Assembly: GCA_021413735.1 (NCBI GenBank) | Contig: JAIOPV010000025.1 | Span: forward strand, 1 to 46,618 | Length of the DNA stretch: 46,618 nt | Source of the DNA: Planctomycetota bacterium | GTDB lineage: Bacteria; Planctomycetota; Planctomycetia; Gemmatales; Gemmataceae | Direction of reading: 5' to 3' | Program-made: the position numbers and the translations under genes | Notes under the pieces: generated by a model | Told to the model about the DNA's origin: nothing | Databases searched by the model: none | What the model saw: the letters and a program-made list of their open reading frames with translations, nothing else | Shown: one piece after another, positions 15,537-23,768 of the stretch | Layout: each line of letters begins with the position of its first letter | Position numbering within the stretch: position 1 is the first letter of the stretch

Positions 15537-17066
15537 ATGCGGTTGTCCGGAGAACTGACCCGCTCACTGATTCAGCCGGCTGCATCGCTGCGAAGCCTGG
15601 AACGGTTGTGGTTTCCTGCTGCCGTTGGCGTTTATCTGCTGCTCATCGCCGGGCTGCGTTCGCTCGTGGCGAAAAGCCTCATGTTCGATGAATCCGAGCA
15701 ACTCGCGCTCTCGCAAGTGCTGTCGCTCGGATACGGGGCACAGCCGCCGCTCGTCGTGTGGATCGTCTGGGTCGCGGGAACTGTGTTCGGGCCTTCGACC
15801 GCGACGATTCTGGGTGTGCGTTACGCAATTCTCGGTTTCATGTACATCGGGTTATACGCTTGCGGTCGAGCGCTGACGGCGACCCACGAACGCGCGGCAC
15901 TCGCTGCGGCAAGCGCTCTACTCGTGCCCGCGGTGTGCTGGGATTTCGTGCTCGACAAGACGAACACGCCGATGGCCTGCGCGATGGCCGCGTTCACGGT
16001 TGCGGCGTTGATCCGTGCTGTGCGAAACGGCGAACTCCGATGGGCTGTTGTTGTCGGAACGCTCATTGGCCTCGGCACACTGAGCAAGTACACGTTCATT
16101 CCGTTCGCTGCGGGGTTGGTGCTGGCATCGCTGACGGTGCCCGTATATCGCCAGTGGATGTTGTCGCGGCGTGGCGTGATTGCGCTCGCGGTGACCGTTG
16201 CGATCGTGTTGCCGCACGCCGCGTGGGTGCTGGCGAGCCGTGCTGAACTGTCCGAAAGCATGACGCTTTCGCTCACCACGGATCGCCCCGATCGCACGTT
16301 CGGAATGATGCTCAGCACAGCGGGCGACGTGTTGGCGTCGTCGTGTGCGGTCACGCTCGTCGTGTTTGCGGTGTTCGCGCCACACGTCTTTCGGCGGAAC
16401 GCGAATACGTCATCGGAAACGCGGCTCCTCGGTCGGGCGTTGCTGCTGGGGGCGCTCACAGCGGTCGTGGTTGTCCTGCTTGCGGGTGGAAACCGCTTCA
16501 AAGCGCACTGGTTCACGCCGCTGGCGGTCCTGTTGCCGACGTTCCTCATCGCACGAATCGACTTCACCCGCATCGCCCGGCAGCGAGTGATCGGCCTGTG
16601 GGCAACGATCGGCGTTGTTGTGCTGGGAATGGTTGCCGGTGCGGGAATGATCGGCACAACGGATTGGCTGCGGCAAGGTCGGTCACTCCGGGCACGGGAT
16701 CAACTCGCCGTCGATGTCGCTCGCGCATTGGACGTCCACCCTGAAAGCATCGTGTGCGATTCGCCGCAAGTCGCGGGCAATCTTCGCCTCGCGTGCCCCG
16801 GAGCAAGCGTCGCCGTGCTTCGCACGCCGATGTCATCGCGTCCCGCTGTGCATGGGTCTGCCATTCTTGTCTGGGATGCCTCGAAGAACGACACCATCCT
16901 CGACAAAACTGCGATGCTGCTCCTTCGTGATTACGGTCTCAGCCCTGACCCCACTTCGATCGCACGCTTTGCGGGCGAACTGCAAACGAGCACGAACCCT
17001 GGCGGCCGGCGGCTCGGAATCATGCGGCTCGTTCCCATCGAATCCACATCAGCAGCGCTTCGCTAG
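15537..17066 (+). CDS. GT39/ArnT-like integral membrane glycosyltransferase
   Basis: 509 residues with about ten membrane segments in the first 380 residues (for example FPAAVGVYLLLIAGL, AILGFMYIGLYACG, VVVGTLIGLGTLSKYTF) and a soluble C-terminal domain of about 130 residues. The first periplasmic loop carries the acidic catalytic pair SLMFDESEQLAL (D51-E52) and QPPLVVWI, the pattern of the PMT_2/ArnT superfamily, which transfers sugars from polyprenyl-phosphate carriers to lipids or proteins on the outer face of the inner membrane. LSKYTFIPFAAGL in the fifth segment is also family-typical. The start ATG at 15537 is preceded by CCGGGGATC. The real substrate is unknown. No other glycan genes are adjacent. 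Confidence 0.85.
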   Translation: MRLSGELTRSLIQPAASLRSLERLWFPAAVGVYLLLIAGLRSLVAKSLMFDESEQLALSQVLSLGYGAQPPLVVWIVWVAGTVFGPSTATILGVRYAILGFMYIGLYACGRALTATHERAALAAASALLVPAVCWDFVLDKTNTPMACAMAAFTVAALIRAVRNGELRWAVVVGTLIGLGTLSKYTFIPFAAGLVLASLTVPVYRQWMLSRRGVIALAVTVAIVLPHAAWVLASRAELSESMTLSLTTDRPDRTFGMMLSTAGDVLASSCAVTLVVFAVFAPHVFRRNANTSSETRLLGRALLLGALTAVVVVLLAGGNRFKAHWFTPLAVLLPTFLIARIDFTRIARQRVIGLWATIGVVVLGMVAGAGMIGTTDWLRQGRSLRARDQLAVDVARALDVHPESIVCDSPQVAGNLRLACPGASVAVLRTPMSSRPAVHGSAILVWDASKNDTILDKTAMLLLRDYGLSPDPTSIARFAGELQTSTNPGGRRLGIMRLVPIESTSAALR

Positions 17067-17105
17067 AATGCCCTTCGGCCGCCGTGCGTGCCCGAGGATT
17101 CCGTG

Positions 17106-17759
17106 ATGCGTCTCATCGACCTGTCGCAGCCCGTGTTCCACAACAGCCCGAACTGCCCCGCACATCCACCCGTGCAGGTCGAGATTCTCAAAGACCATCC
17201 CGATTCAGGCTGGCGTGTCGAAGTGCTCACCATCGCGAGCCACACTGGAAGCCACGTTGACGCTCCGCTTCATAAGATCGCAGGCGGCGCGAATCTCGAC
17301 GACATCCCCCTGGAATCATGGTGCGGGCCGGCGTTCATCGCAGACTTCCGGGGCATCGCCGAAAGCACACTCATCACCGCCGAGATGCTGCGGTCGAAGC
17401 TGCCCGCCGAACTCACCGACTCGATTGTTCTGCTCTGCACCGGTTGGGGCCAGAAGCGAGCGAAGACCGACGAATGGCTTCGACAGTCGCCGTGCCTGAG
17501 CGAAGACGGCGCCACGTTTCTCGTTCACAAGCGAATCCGTGGCGTCGGCATCGACCACTATTCCATCGGCGGTTGCACCAACCCGACCAACGAAATCGTT
17601 CACACCATCTTGCTCGGCGCGGGCGTGTGGGTGGTCGAAGAACTGCATTTCCCTGAGGAAGCGTTCGCGTTGCCTCAACCGGTGCGATACATGGGCTTGC
17701 CCGTGAACTTCCGTGGCTTCAGCGGTGCGTTCTGTCGTCCGGTGTTGATCGCGGACTGA
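17106..17759 (+). CDS. Cyclase / kynurenine-formamidase-like metal-dependent hydrolase
   Basis: 217 residues. The protein starts MRLIDLSQPVFHNSPNCPAHP and contains the diagnostic metal-binding motif SHTGSHVDAPLHKI (HxGxHxDxPxH) at residues ~46-57, then LLCTGWGQKR and GVGIDHYSIGG, with a C-terminal glutamate-containing strand (VVEELHFPE). Family members (PF04199) use bound divalent metal to hydrolyse amides or lactones. KynB, which cleaves N-formylkynurenine, is the best known, but many members act on other substrates, and nothing nearby belongs to the kynurenine route. The gene lies 39 bases after the GT39-like gene in the same direction, so it may share its transcript. Confidence 0.88.
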   Translation: MRLIDLSQPVFHNSPNCPAHPPVQVEILKDHPDSGWRVEVLTIASHTGSHVDAPLHKIAGGANLDDIPLESWCGPAFIADFRGIAESTLITAEMLRSKLPAELTDSIVLLCTGWGQKRAKTDEWLRQSPCLSEDGATFLVHKRIRGVGIDHYSIGGCTNPTNEIVHTILLGAGVWVVEELHFPEEAFALPQPVRYMGLPVNFRGFSGAFCRPVLIAD

Positions 17760-17858
17760 ACACTCCGGAAGAAAACGGTTTCCAGCGGAACCTTGCTCGG
17801 CGATGATACGTCGAATCGGTGCCGTGGTCTTGGCATCTACTTTCCCGGAGAACTCCCC

Positions 17859-18398
17859 ATGCGTTCCGTTGCAGTTGTTGCGTTGTTCATCGCGTTACCG
17901 CTCATGGCGAACGCCCAGGACAAGGGTACCGTCGTTGATGTCGGCGGTTTCAAAGCGACCACGCCCGCCGACTGGAAGAAAGAGAAACCCTCGAATCTGC
18001 TGCGTTCCTTCCAATTTCGGCTTCCTGAAGTGAAGGATTTGCCAGGCTCCGAGGTGATCGTGTCGCCGGAAAGCCCGTCTGCGGAGAAGAGTTTCCCCCG
18101 CTGGAAGACGCAGTTCGTTCCGCCGGAAGGCAAGACTCTCGAAGACGTCGCCAAGACGAGCAAGTGGGACGTGAAGGGCGCGACGGTTTCCGTTCTCGAC
18201 GTGAGCGGCACCTGGAAGTACAAGGAACGTCCCCAGGATCCGACCTCGAAAGAAATGCTGCTCGACAACTATCGCGTTGTGTGGGTGATCGTCGCGGAGA
18301 AAGACGGATCGGCGACGTACATTCGCATGAGCGGCCCGCAAACCTCGGTCGATGCTCAGTTCAAGGGATTCGAGGCGTGGGTGAAGGCTTTGAAGTAG
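17859..18398 (+). CDS. Small exported protein of unknown function
   Basis: 179 residues from ATG 17859-17861. The signal peptide MRSVAVVALFIALPLMANAQ is clear. The mature part has the phrase VGGFKATTPADWKKEKPSNLLRS followed by strand-rich sequence and a terminal helix (DAQFKGFEAWVKALK). The FKATTPADWK...FRLP pattern recalls small planctomycete exported proteins that resemble a one-domain lipid- or ligand-binding fold, but I cannot assign a function. The last helix, FEAWVKAL, is a common ending in that group. A 60-bp-arm inverted repeat fills the space between its stop and the convergent upp gene. Confidence 0.7.
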   Translation: MRSVAVVALFIALPLMANAQDKGTVVDVGGFKATTPADWKKEKPSNLLRSFQFRLPEVKDLPGSEVIVSPESPSAEKSFPRWKTQFVPPEGKTLEDVAKTSKWDVKGATVSVLDVSGTWKYKERPQDPTSKEMLLDNYRVVWVIVAEKDGSATYIRMSGPQTSVDAQFKGFEAWVKALK

Positions 18399-18437
18399 TG
18401 AGTGTGTCGCCCCACGATCGCCATTGTCGTTTGTCTT

Positions 18438-18674
18438 CGCCCTGAAGGGGCGGTGCAACTTAGCCCAGGGCAAGACGGCAAAGCCGTCGCAGCCCTGGGA
18501 ACAGCACAAATCCAATGATCCACCCTGAAAGGGTGGGACAAGAACCGAGGCTCATCGCAGGACCGCAAACGTGTGTCGCACCCTTTCAGGGTGCATGCGT
18601 TTTCGTGGTTAGTCCCGGGGCGGCGACAGCTTCGCAGTCTTGCCCCGGGCTATGTTGTCCTGCCCCTTCGGGGC
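18438..18674. repeat. Large inverted repeat (about 60-bp arms) between convergent genes
   Basis: The left arm (18438-18500) runs CGCCCTGAAGGGGCGG, then AGCCCAGGGCAAGACGG and CCGTCGCAGCCCTGGGA. The right arm (18613-18674), read on the minus strand, has matching blocks: CCCCGAAGGGGCAGG, AGCCCGGGGCAAGACTG and CTGTCGCCGCCCCGGGA. The arms match at most positions and each contains its own hairpins. The 112-base centre holds two further hairpins based on ACCCTGAAAGGGT and ACCCTTTCAGGGT, which are themselves inverted copies. No transposase is present. The structure resembles a MITE or composite intergenic palindrome. It begins 40 bases after the stop of the exported protein and ends 7 bases from the upp stop. 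Confidence 0.9.
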
Positions 18675-18680
18675 AAATAC

Positions 18681-19310
18681 TCACACGGTTCCAAACTGCC
18701 GATCCCCGGCGTCGCCGAGACCGGGGACAATGTAGCCCACCTCATTCAGACGCAAATCGAGAGCTGCCAGGAATAACGGCACATCCGGGTGCGCTGCCTG
18801 AAGCGCCGCGACCCCTTCCGGTGCCCCAAGGATTCCCACGAAGGCCACCTTTGGCGTACCCGCTTTCTTCACGATGTCGATGGCTGCAATCGCACTGCCG
18901 CCGGTCGCGAGCATCGGATCGAGTACGATTCCCAGGTCCATGTTCGGCTGCGCCGGCAACTTGTTGTAGTACGTCACCGGCTTCAGCGTCACATGATCGC
19001 GGTACAGCCCGAGATGCCACACGGCTGCTTCGGGTAATGCTTCGAGCATCGCGTCGGCCATGCCAAGACCCGCCCGCAACACCGGCACCAGACCGATTTT
19101 CTCGGCCACCTTCAGGCACGTCATTGTGGTCAGCGGCGTCGTAACCTCGACAGGTCGCAGGGACACCTCGCGAGTGGCCTCGAAGAACAGAGCCCGGGCA
19201 ATCGCAGCGACCAAAGCGCGAAACTCCGGCGGCTTCGTCGCGATGTCACGCAGACGTGCGAGCTTGTCTTGAATCAGCGGATGCGTGGAAACGTGAACCG
19301 GTGCGGGCAT
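18681..19310 (-). CDS. upp: Uracil phosphoribosyltransferase
   Basis: 209 residues, the usual length of the bacterial enzyme. It converts uracil and PRPP into UMP (pyrimidine salvage). Visible family features are HPLIQDKLARLRD at the N-terminus, FEATREVSLRPVEVTTPL, VPVLRAGLGMADAML, the PRPP-binding loop IVLDPMLATGGSAIAAI (residues ~130-146), and the uracil-binding C-terminus YIVPGLGDAGDRQFGT. The ATG at 19308-19310 starts the protein at the family N-terminus. It is transcribed leftward and alone; 238 bases upstream of it hold an inverted repeat. pyrF, also for UMP, is 12 kb away and not linked. Confidence 0.97.
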   Translation of the reverse strand: MPAPVHVSTHPLIQDKLARLRDIATKPPEFRALVAAIARALFFEATREVSLRPVEVTTPLTTMTCLKVAEKIGLVPVLRAGLGMADAMLEALPEAAVWHLGLYRDHVTLKPVTYYNKLPAQPNMDLGIVLDPMLATGGSAIAAIDIVKKAGTPKVAFVGILGAPEGVAALQAAHPDVPLFLAALDLRLNEVGYIVPGLGDAGDRQFGTV

Positions 19311-19422
19311 CGTGTACCCCTACGGAATGCAGGCCTCCGGACGAATTCGGAACGAGCCACGGGGGTAGTTTATGACTGCCGAGCCGTTCGGGTCAGCGAC
19401 TCGATAATCAGAGAAGAGATTG

Positions 19423-19520
19423 AACCACAGAGGCACAGAGGCACAGAGAAAACAAGAGAGAAGAGTTGTCTTCAAACATTGCTTTCTCGGTCTTCTCTGT
19501 GTCTCTGTGCCTCTGTGGTT
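19423..19520. repeat. Inverted repeat AACCACAGAGGCACAGAG ...
   Basis: AACCACAGAGGCACAGAGGC (from 19423) is mirrored by CTCTGTGCCTCTGTGGTT (ending 19520), and the inner parts (AGAGAAAACAAG / GGTCTTCTCTGTGTC) pair partly. The 98-base element separates the stop of the TPR gene from the start of upp. It is built from a loose CAGAG/CACAGA repeat like that at 40577-40686, so the two may be one family. Confidence 0.85.
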
Positions 19521-19548
19521 AGAACTGTCTTTGCTTTGATCTCGCGAA

Positions 19549-20763
19549 TCACGGCACGTTCCCAGACCGAACCGCACCCGCCTCGGCCGCACGTCGCCAC
19601 ATCGCCGCGAGTTGAGGCTTCCCCAAGCTCTCGCACACATCGGCCAGTTTCAACCGCACTCCGGGATCCCACGGGCGAGCGTCGGCCTCGCGGTTCAGCG
19701 TCGTCAGTGTCCCCAACGATTCCTTCGTCGTCTCGTGCTGCTTACGAATTCGTTCCGCATCTGCGGGTCGTTTCAGCCGCTCGTATGCCATCGCCAGATG
19801 ATGCAGCGAGATCAAGTCGGTCGCGTCTGCCTTCACCGCACGTTCGAGCATCGCAGCCGCGTGTTCCCACTCGCCAGCCTCGGCATACAGCTTTCCGCGA
19901 AGTCGCAGCAACGGAAGCGATTCGGGATGTGTCTTGATCGCGGCATCCAGACGAGTGACCGCGTCTGCCGTGCGACCCAGCGACCACTCAGCTTCCGCGC
20001 GAGCGGCTGTGCCTCGTGGCGATTCACCACCGGCAACCTGTCCAAGAGTTTCCAGTGCCGCAGCGGGTTGACCGAGCTTCACCAACTGCTCGGCGAGTTC
20101 TTCGCGAACTTCGCTTGCTGCCGTCGGGTTGAGCGATCGCGCGAGTGCAGCGCGATAGTTTTCGATTGCTTCGGGTCGCGCTTCAAGGTCCGTGTGAATG
20201 TAGCCCATCATGCGGTGTGGTCGCGCATCCATCGGGTCGAGTCTCGCGACTTCCCCGAGGTGGTGCAGACACTTCAGCAGTGCCCCCTGATCGTAATAGA
20301 CAGCAGCAAGACCACGGTGACCGTCGATGTTGTCGGGCTGTTCGGAAAGCACGAACTGAAAGGCTCGTTCGGCTTCGGGGAGATTTTGGAGTTGGAGCAA
20401 ACACCGCCCTGCGAGCGCAGCCGCTTCGCGTCGCAGTTCGCCCTTGTCTTCGACTTTGTTCAGGTGAAACAGAGCGTTTTTGGGATCGCCTTGCTGAAGT
20501 TGAATGTCGGCCTTCAGGATGCGTGCGTGATCGGGATACTTCGCCGAGAGCGATTCCGCGATCTTCGCAGCAGTTGCGTTGTCACCCGCGGCGAGAGCGG
20601 CCCGACCAGTTCGCAACTGCTCCGCGGGCGGCGGTGGACGCCACCACACAAAGTACGCCGTGGCCAGCCCGGCCACAGCGACCAGAATGACACCGAATCG
20701 GATCGCACGTCGGCGAGTCACTTCTTTGCTGCACCCAATGGAATGTCGAAATCCGGTTTTCAT
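19549..20763 (-). CDS. Membrane-anchored tetratricopeptide-repeat protein
   Basis: 404 residues. Residues ~18-42 contain a basic segment and one membrane helix (FGVILVAVAGLATAYFVWW), so the protein is anchored with its bulk outside the cytoplasm. About nine TPR units follow: AEQLRTGRAALAAGDNATAA, AADPDHARILKADIQLQQGD-type repeats, ALAGRCLLQLQNLPEAERAF, GLAAVYYDQGALLKCLHHL, MMGYIHTDLEARPEAIENYR and others up to LADVCESLGKPQLAAMWRRA. TPR arrays mediate protein-protein contact; the partner is unknown. It starts 29 bases after the lipoprotein stop on the same strand and is likely the third gene of the DUF1559-lipoprotein-TPR operon. ATG at 20761-20763 is used; a GTG precedes it directly. Confidence 0.85.
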   Translation of the reverse strand: MKTGFRHSIGCSKEVTRRRAIRFGVILVAVAGLATAYFVWWRPPPPAEQLRTGRAALAAGDNATAAKIAESLSAKYPDHARILKADIQLQQGDPKNALFHLNKVEDKGELRREAAALAGRCLLQLQNLPEAERAFQFVLSEQPDNIDGHRGLAAVYYDQGALLKCLHHLGEVARLDPMDARPHRMMGYIHTDLEARPEAIENYRAALARSLNPTAASEVREELAEQLVKLGQPAAALETLGQVAGGESPRGTAARAEAEWSLGRTADAVTRLDAAIKTHPESLPLLRLRGKLYAEAGEWEHAAAMLERAVKADATDLISLHHLAMAYERLKRPADAERIRKQHETTKESLGTLTTLNREADARPWDPGVRLKLADVCESLGKPQLAAMWRRAAEAGAVRSGNVP

Positions 20764-20776
20764 CACTGTCGGCGCC

Positions 20777-20804
20777 GTTCACTTGGCCGGGTTCACTTGG
20801 CCGG
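20777..20804. repeat. 14-bp tandem duplication across a stop codon
   Basis: GTTCACTTGGCCGG occurs twice without a gap (20777-20790 and 20791-20804). The second copy contains the stop codon of the lipoprotein gene (plus-strand TCA 20793-20795) and its last codons (Pro-Ala-Lys); the first copy repeats them after the stop. A recent slippage duplication explains it. Confidence 0.8.
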
Positions 20805-21290
20805 GGCTCCGCTCTGCAGTTCCAACTTCATGAAGACGCCATCGTCCGGAATCTTCCAGCGAAGTGGCGTCGTCTGCGGAGCGCTGTACAAGATCGGCAA
20901 CATGCCCTTCGTCGGCGGTCGTTTCTTGAAGTCTTCCACTTTTTTCAGATATGCGAGGTAAGCCGGGTCATCCTCACGGGTCACTTCGTGATCTGGCAAA
21001 GGGATCGCGTTCATGGAGTTCACCAACACCACTCGATATTCCCCAGGCATCACGCCGTCGCCGGGAACGTTGGTGTAAACGCGGAACACACCGTCGGCTC
21101 CCGTCTTCCCGTGTGCGGGTTTGTAATCTCCGAGCGGAGCAAGAAGCACTGAGGTTCCTTCCGCCACGGGCATGCCATCAACAGTGATTCGCCCCTCAAT
21201 CGGGACGAGCCCTCCTCTGTTGCAGCCGACGGACAACAGGATCACGCAGCCGAGAAAACTCAAAGCGAGTACGCGAAGCGACCGCAACAT
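20793..21290 (-). CDS. Lipoprotein, partner of DUF1559 gene
   Basis: 165 residues from ATG 21288-21290. The lipoprotein signal is VLALSFLGCVILLSVGC (lipobox cysteine near residue 23). The mature part begins as an Ig-like/carboxypeptidase-regulatory strand pattern: GLVPIEGRITVDGMPVAEGTSVLLAP, GADGVFRVYTN, and GVMPGEYRVVLV, in which Pro-Gly-Glu-Tyr-x-V is typical of this fold. The C-terminal half (LAYLKKVEDFKKRPPTKGML, then WKIPDDGVFMKLELQ) resembles the tail of other DUF1559-linked lipoproteins. It lies between a DUF1559 gene (104 bases upstream, with a hairpin at 21336) and the TPR gene. Function unknown; probably anchored to a membrane. Confidence 0.82.
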   Translation of the reverse strand: MLRSLRVLALSFLGCVILLSVGCNRGGLVPIEGRITVDGMPVAEGTSVLLAPLGDYKPAHGKTGADGVFRVYTNVPGDGVMPGEYRVVLVNSMNAIPLPDHEVTREDDPAYLAYLKKVEDFKKRPPTKGMLPILYSAPQTTPLRWKIPDDGVFMKLELQSGAPAK

Positions 21291-21335
21291 CGAACTGATC
21301 TCCAATGCGAATGGATGAGCGACTGGGTCCGGGAA

Positions 21336-21355
21336 CACCGGCAAGAATGCCGGTG
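21336..21355. repeat. Small perfect hairpin between DUF1559 and lipoprotein genes
   Basis: CACCGGCA-AGAA-TGCCGGTG is an eight-pair stem with a four-base loop. It has no T-run on the coding side, so it is a poor terminator. In position it corresponds to the hairpin at 14159-14179 in the other DUF1559-lipoprotein pair, and may serve as a transcript-stability element. Confidence 0.7.
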
Positions 21356-21393
21356 CCGCCAAAACTGGACATCACCAACAGTTCATGAAGGGA

Positions 21394-22392
21394 TCAATAC
21401 TGGGTGCCGTCGATGACGTGGCCGTCACTCTTGCAGCCGAGCAACTGATACGTGTCCATGTTGATGTTCTGGTTCAAGAACCGAACCGCCCCGTCGCCAA
21501 ACACGAAGTTCGCTCCGTTGGTGTGGAGCGACTTGAACCCAATCGAATACGACCAGTTCCCCATCACCGCGTCGCCGGACGGCCCATTGCAGGGGTTGAT
21601 CGGACCATCAGGCGTGCGGGTGTTGATCGGAATGATGGTGATAGCAAGCTGTGACAGGTCACCGCCACCACCGGCCCAGCCAGTGGCTTGCCGCATGTAC
21701 CGATGCTCGCCAGAAATCGTTTCCCCGGCCAAGATGGTGTTGCTCAAGCCATCCGTCACGTCAGAAAACTTAATCTTGACTCCATATCGACTCCCGAACA
21801 TCCCTCGAACGTTCTTCGGCTGCGTTCCACCGTAAATATCACCCGACGCCGTGTAACCGAGGTCGGGCCGGTTGGAGTACAGGGGCGTCCAGGGATCCGC
21901 ACAGCCGGTGTAACTTCGCCCTTGTTGCGGCCCAACGCTGCCCGCGTAGTTAGAGTACCCAACGCCACCCGTGAAGAACGGTGGCGAGTAACCGTCGCTT
22001 GGGCACAGCAGATTCTTTGGCTGCGTGGTCCGGATAGCCCCGCTCATGGAACTGACATCGGGCACGTCGAGGCTTCCGACAGTCGCGAACGCGGCACCCT
22101 GCTCGAAGTACGGAGCGAGGTAGAACAGCCAGCTTCCCTTGTCGCCAGTGTAAGGGCTGCCCAGAATGAGGCCGCCCGCGGGGAGCGTACTCCCATTGAC
22201 GTCGTGATAGGCATGGCAGGCAATGCCGAGTTGTTTCAGGTTATTGGTACATTTCGCGCGAGCAGCGGCTTCGCGAACCTTCTGCACTGCCGGGAGGAGG
22301 AGACCAATCAGCACTGCGATGATAGCGATGACGACCAGCAATTCGATCAGCGTGAATCCAGTCGTTCTGCGGGTGAGACGCGAACGGGGCAT
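21394..22392 (-). CDS. DUF1559 protein with type IV pilin-like N-terminus
   Basis: 332 residues from ATG 22390-22392. The prepilin-like leader MPRSRLTRRTTG precedes FTLIELLVVIAIIAVLIGLL, followed by LPAVQKVREAAARAKCTNNL and the typical CHAYHDVNGSTLPAGG. The H-x9-DG signature is HTNGANFVFGDGAVRFL near residue 300. The middle has aromatic/Gly-rich segments and several cysteines (CPSDGYSPPF, CADPW). Like the other members here it is presumably cleaved at Gly|Phe and assembled in or on the envelope. It heads a leftward unit with a lipoprotein and a TPR protein. Confidence 0.93.
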   Translation of the reverse strand: MPRSRLTRRTTGFTLIELLVVIAIIAVLIGLLLPAVQKVREAAARAKCTNNLKQLGIACHAYHDVNGSTLPAGGLILGSPYTGDKGSWLFYLAPYFEQGAAFATVGSLDVPDVSSMSGAIRTTQPKNLLCPSDGYSPPFFTGGVGYSNYAGSVGPQQGRSYTGCADPWTPLYSNRPDLGYTASGDIYGGTQPKNVRGMFGSRYGVKIKFSDVTDGLSNTILAGETISGEHRYMRQATGWAGGGGDLSQLAITIIPINTRTPDGPINPCNGPSGDAVMGNWSYSIGFKSLHTNGANFVFGDGAVRFLNQNINMDTYQLLGCKSDGHVIDGTQY

Positions 22393-22576
22393 GAAAGAAC
22401 ACCTTCCAGAGAATGGAGGGGCGACGATCACTGACGACGAGTTAGTTGAGGCGGGACTGCGTTTCTCGAAAATCGCTACGGGGGCGGGTTCAGCTCAAAC
22501 ACAAATGTAGCATCTCTGATTAACTACACGATCCGCATTTTCATGTCAACAAGCCACTTCTCGACTAACGAAGCTC

Positions 22577-23662
22577 TCATGACTCGTTCCGTTCGCGGAT
22601 TCGCTCGATAGCCCAGTTAGCGGCTTCGCGAATCACCTCCTCGGGGTCCGTCAGCGCCTGCTCCAGCGCCGGCAACGCTCGCGTATCTCCCGTGTTGCCG
22701 AGCACGATCGCGGCGTTGCGGAGAAGCCCCGCCCGACGGTTCCGCCACAGCGACGTCTGCTTGAACCGCAGTCGGAAGGCATCCGCATCGAGGCCGAGCA
22801 GCGTCACCGGGTCAAGCCATTCCATTTCCGGATCGTGCGGGAACGCCACCGGACCAGGCGACGGCTTCCGGTTCCACGGGCACACATCCTGGCACACATC
22901 GCAGCCGTACAACCAGCTCCCGATTTGCGGTCTCAGTTCGAGCGGAATCGGCGAGCGAAGTTCGATCGTGAGGTAGCTGATGCACTTCGTCGCGTCGAGA
23001 ACGAATGGTTGCGGAAATGCGTTGGTGGGGCACGCATCGAGGCACGCCGTGCAGGTGCCGCAATGGGAAGTGGCGAACGGGCTGTCGGGCTTCAGTTCGA
23101 TGTCGGTCAGCAACGCCGCGAGGAAGAAGAAGCTCCCTCGACGCGGGTTTATCAGCATCGTGTTCTTGCCGACCCAGCCAAGCCCCGCTCGGCGTGCAAA
23201 GTCGCGTTCGAGCAGCGGAGCGGTGTCGGCGACAGCTTTGGTCTGACAACCGGGAACCTCCGCTTCGAGCCAGTCCGCGAGCGAGTTGAGCCGATCCCAC
23301 ACGAACCAGTGATAGTCCGAACCCTGGGCGTAGCTGGCGATCTGGCCCAGAGATACCCCGTCGCTGACGCTCTGGCCTCGCCCGGAGTATTCCAGGCCCA
23401 ACATCACCACGCTTCGCACGGATTCCAGCGCACCGGAGGGGTGTCGGCGTTTCTCGGCGTGCTTCTCAAGGTAGCTCATCTCGCCAGCGTAGCCGCGTGC
23501 GAGCCAGTCCTGAAAGCGTGCGAATCCGTCGGCCTCGGTTGCGGGCGCAACGCCGGAAAGCGAAAAGCCTCGTTTGGAGGCTTCTGCCTTCAGACGAGGC
23601 TCTAGGTTCTGTGGTTGGTGTTGCGTGTTTGGAGTTTCGGGCTTGATGTCGAACCCGTTCAT
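22577..23662 (-). CDS. queG: Epoxyqueuosine reductase QueG
   Basis: 361 residues from ATG 23660-23662; the exact start is unsure because the family N-terminus (LEPRLKAEASKRGFSLSGVAPA) begins about 20 residues later. The enzyme carries out the last step of queuosine synthesis, reducing epoxyqueuosine in tRNA with cobalamin and two 4Fe-4S clusters. Visible are the DUF1730 domain (YLEKHAEKRRHPSGALESVRSVVML), GWVGKNTMLINPRRGSFFFL, the first cluster motif CGTCTACLDACPTNAF, the second YGCDVCQDVCPWN, and C-terminal HEAT-like repeats (RRAGLLRNAAIVLGNTGD, ALTDPEEVIREAANWAI) that bind tRNA. A short near-palindrome (23566-23601) lies at the codons for the first helix. The TrmJ-like gene starts upstream on the same strand; 46 bases separate them. 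Confidence 0.93.
   Translation of the reverse strand: MNGFDIKPETPNTQHQPQNLEPRLKAEASKRGFSLSGVAPATEADGFARFQDWLARGYAGEMSYLEKHAEKRRHPSGALESVRSVVMLGLEYSGRGQSVSDGVSLGQIASYAQGSDYHWFVWDRLNSLADWLEAEVPGCQTKAVADTAPLLERDFARRAGLGWVGKNTMLINPRRGSFFFLAALLTDIELKPDSPFATSHCGTCTACLDACPTNAFPQPFVLDATKCISYLTIELRSPIPLELRPQIGSWLYGCDVCQDVCPWNRKPSPGPVAFPHDPEMEWLDPVTLLGLDADAFRLRFKQTSLWRNRRAGLLRNAAIVLGNTGDTRALPALEQALTDPEEVIREAANWAIERIRERNES
23566..23601. repeat. 36-base near-palindrome inside the 5' part of queG
   Basis: AGCCTCGTTTGGAGGC (23566-23581) faces GCCTTCAGACGAGGCT (23586-23601) around a TTCT loop, with 14 of 16 positions paired. It encodes part of the first helix (LKAEASKRG). It may simply be chance in GC-rich code, but it could fold in the mRNA near the start. 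Confidence 0.5.
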
Positions 23663-23768
23663 TGCCTTATCGCCACCGAGCAGGAACCACGAAACATTCC
23701 GAACCGTCGAAAATGGTTTCACTCTGTGGATCGCGGGCGGCGTGCCGGCGGCTCACAGAGTAAAGACT

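Noticed and set aside
17106-17759. Calling the cyclase-family gene kynB
   Set aside because: The metal motif supports the family, but no kynurenine pathway gene is near and the family has many substrates.
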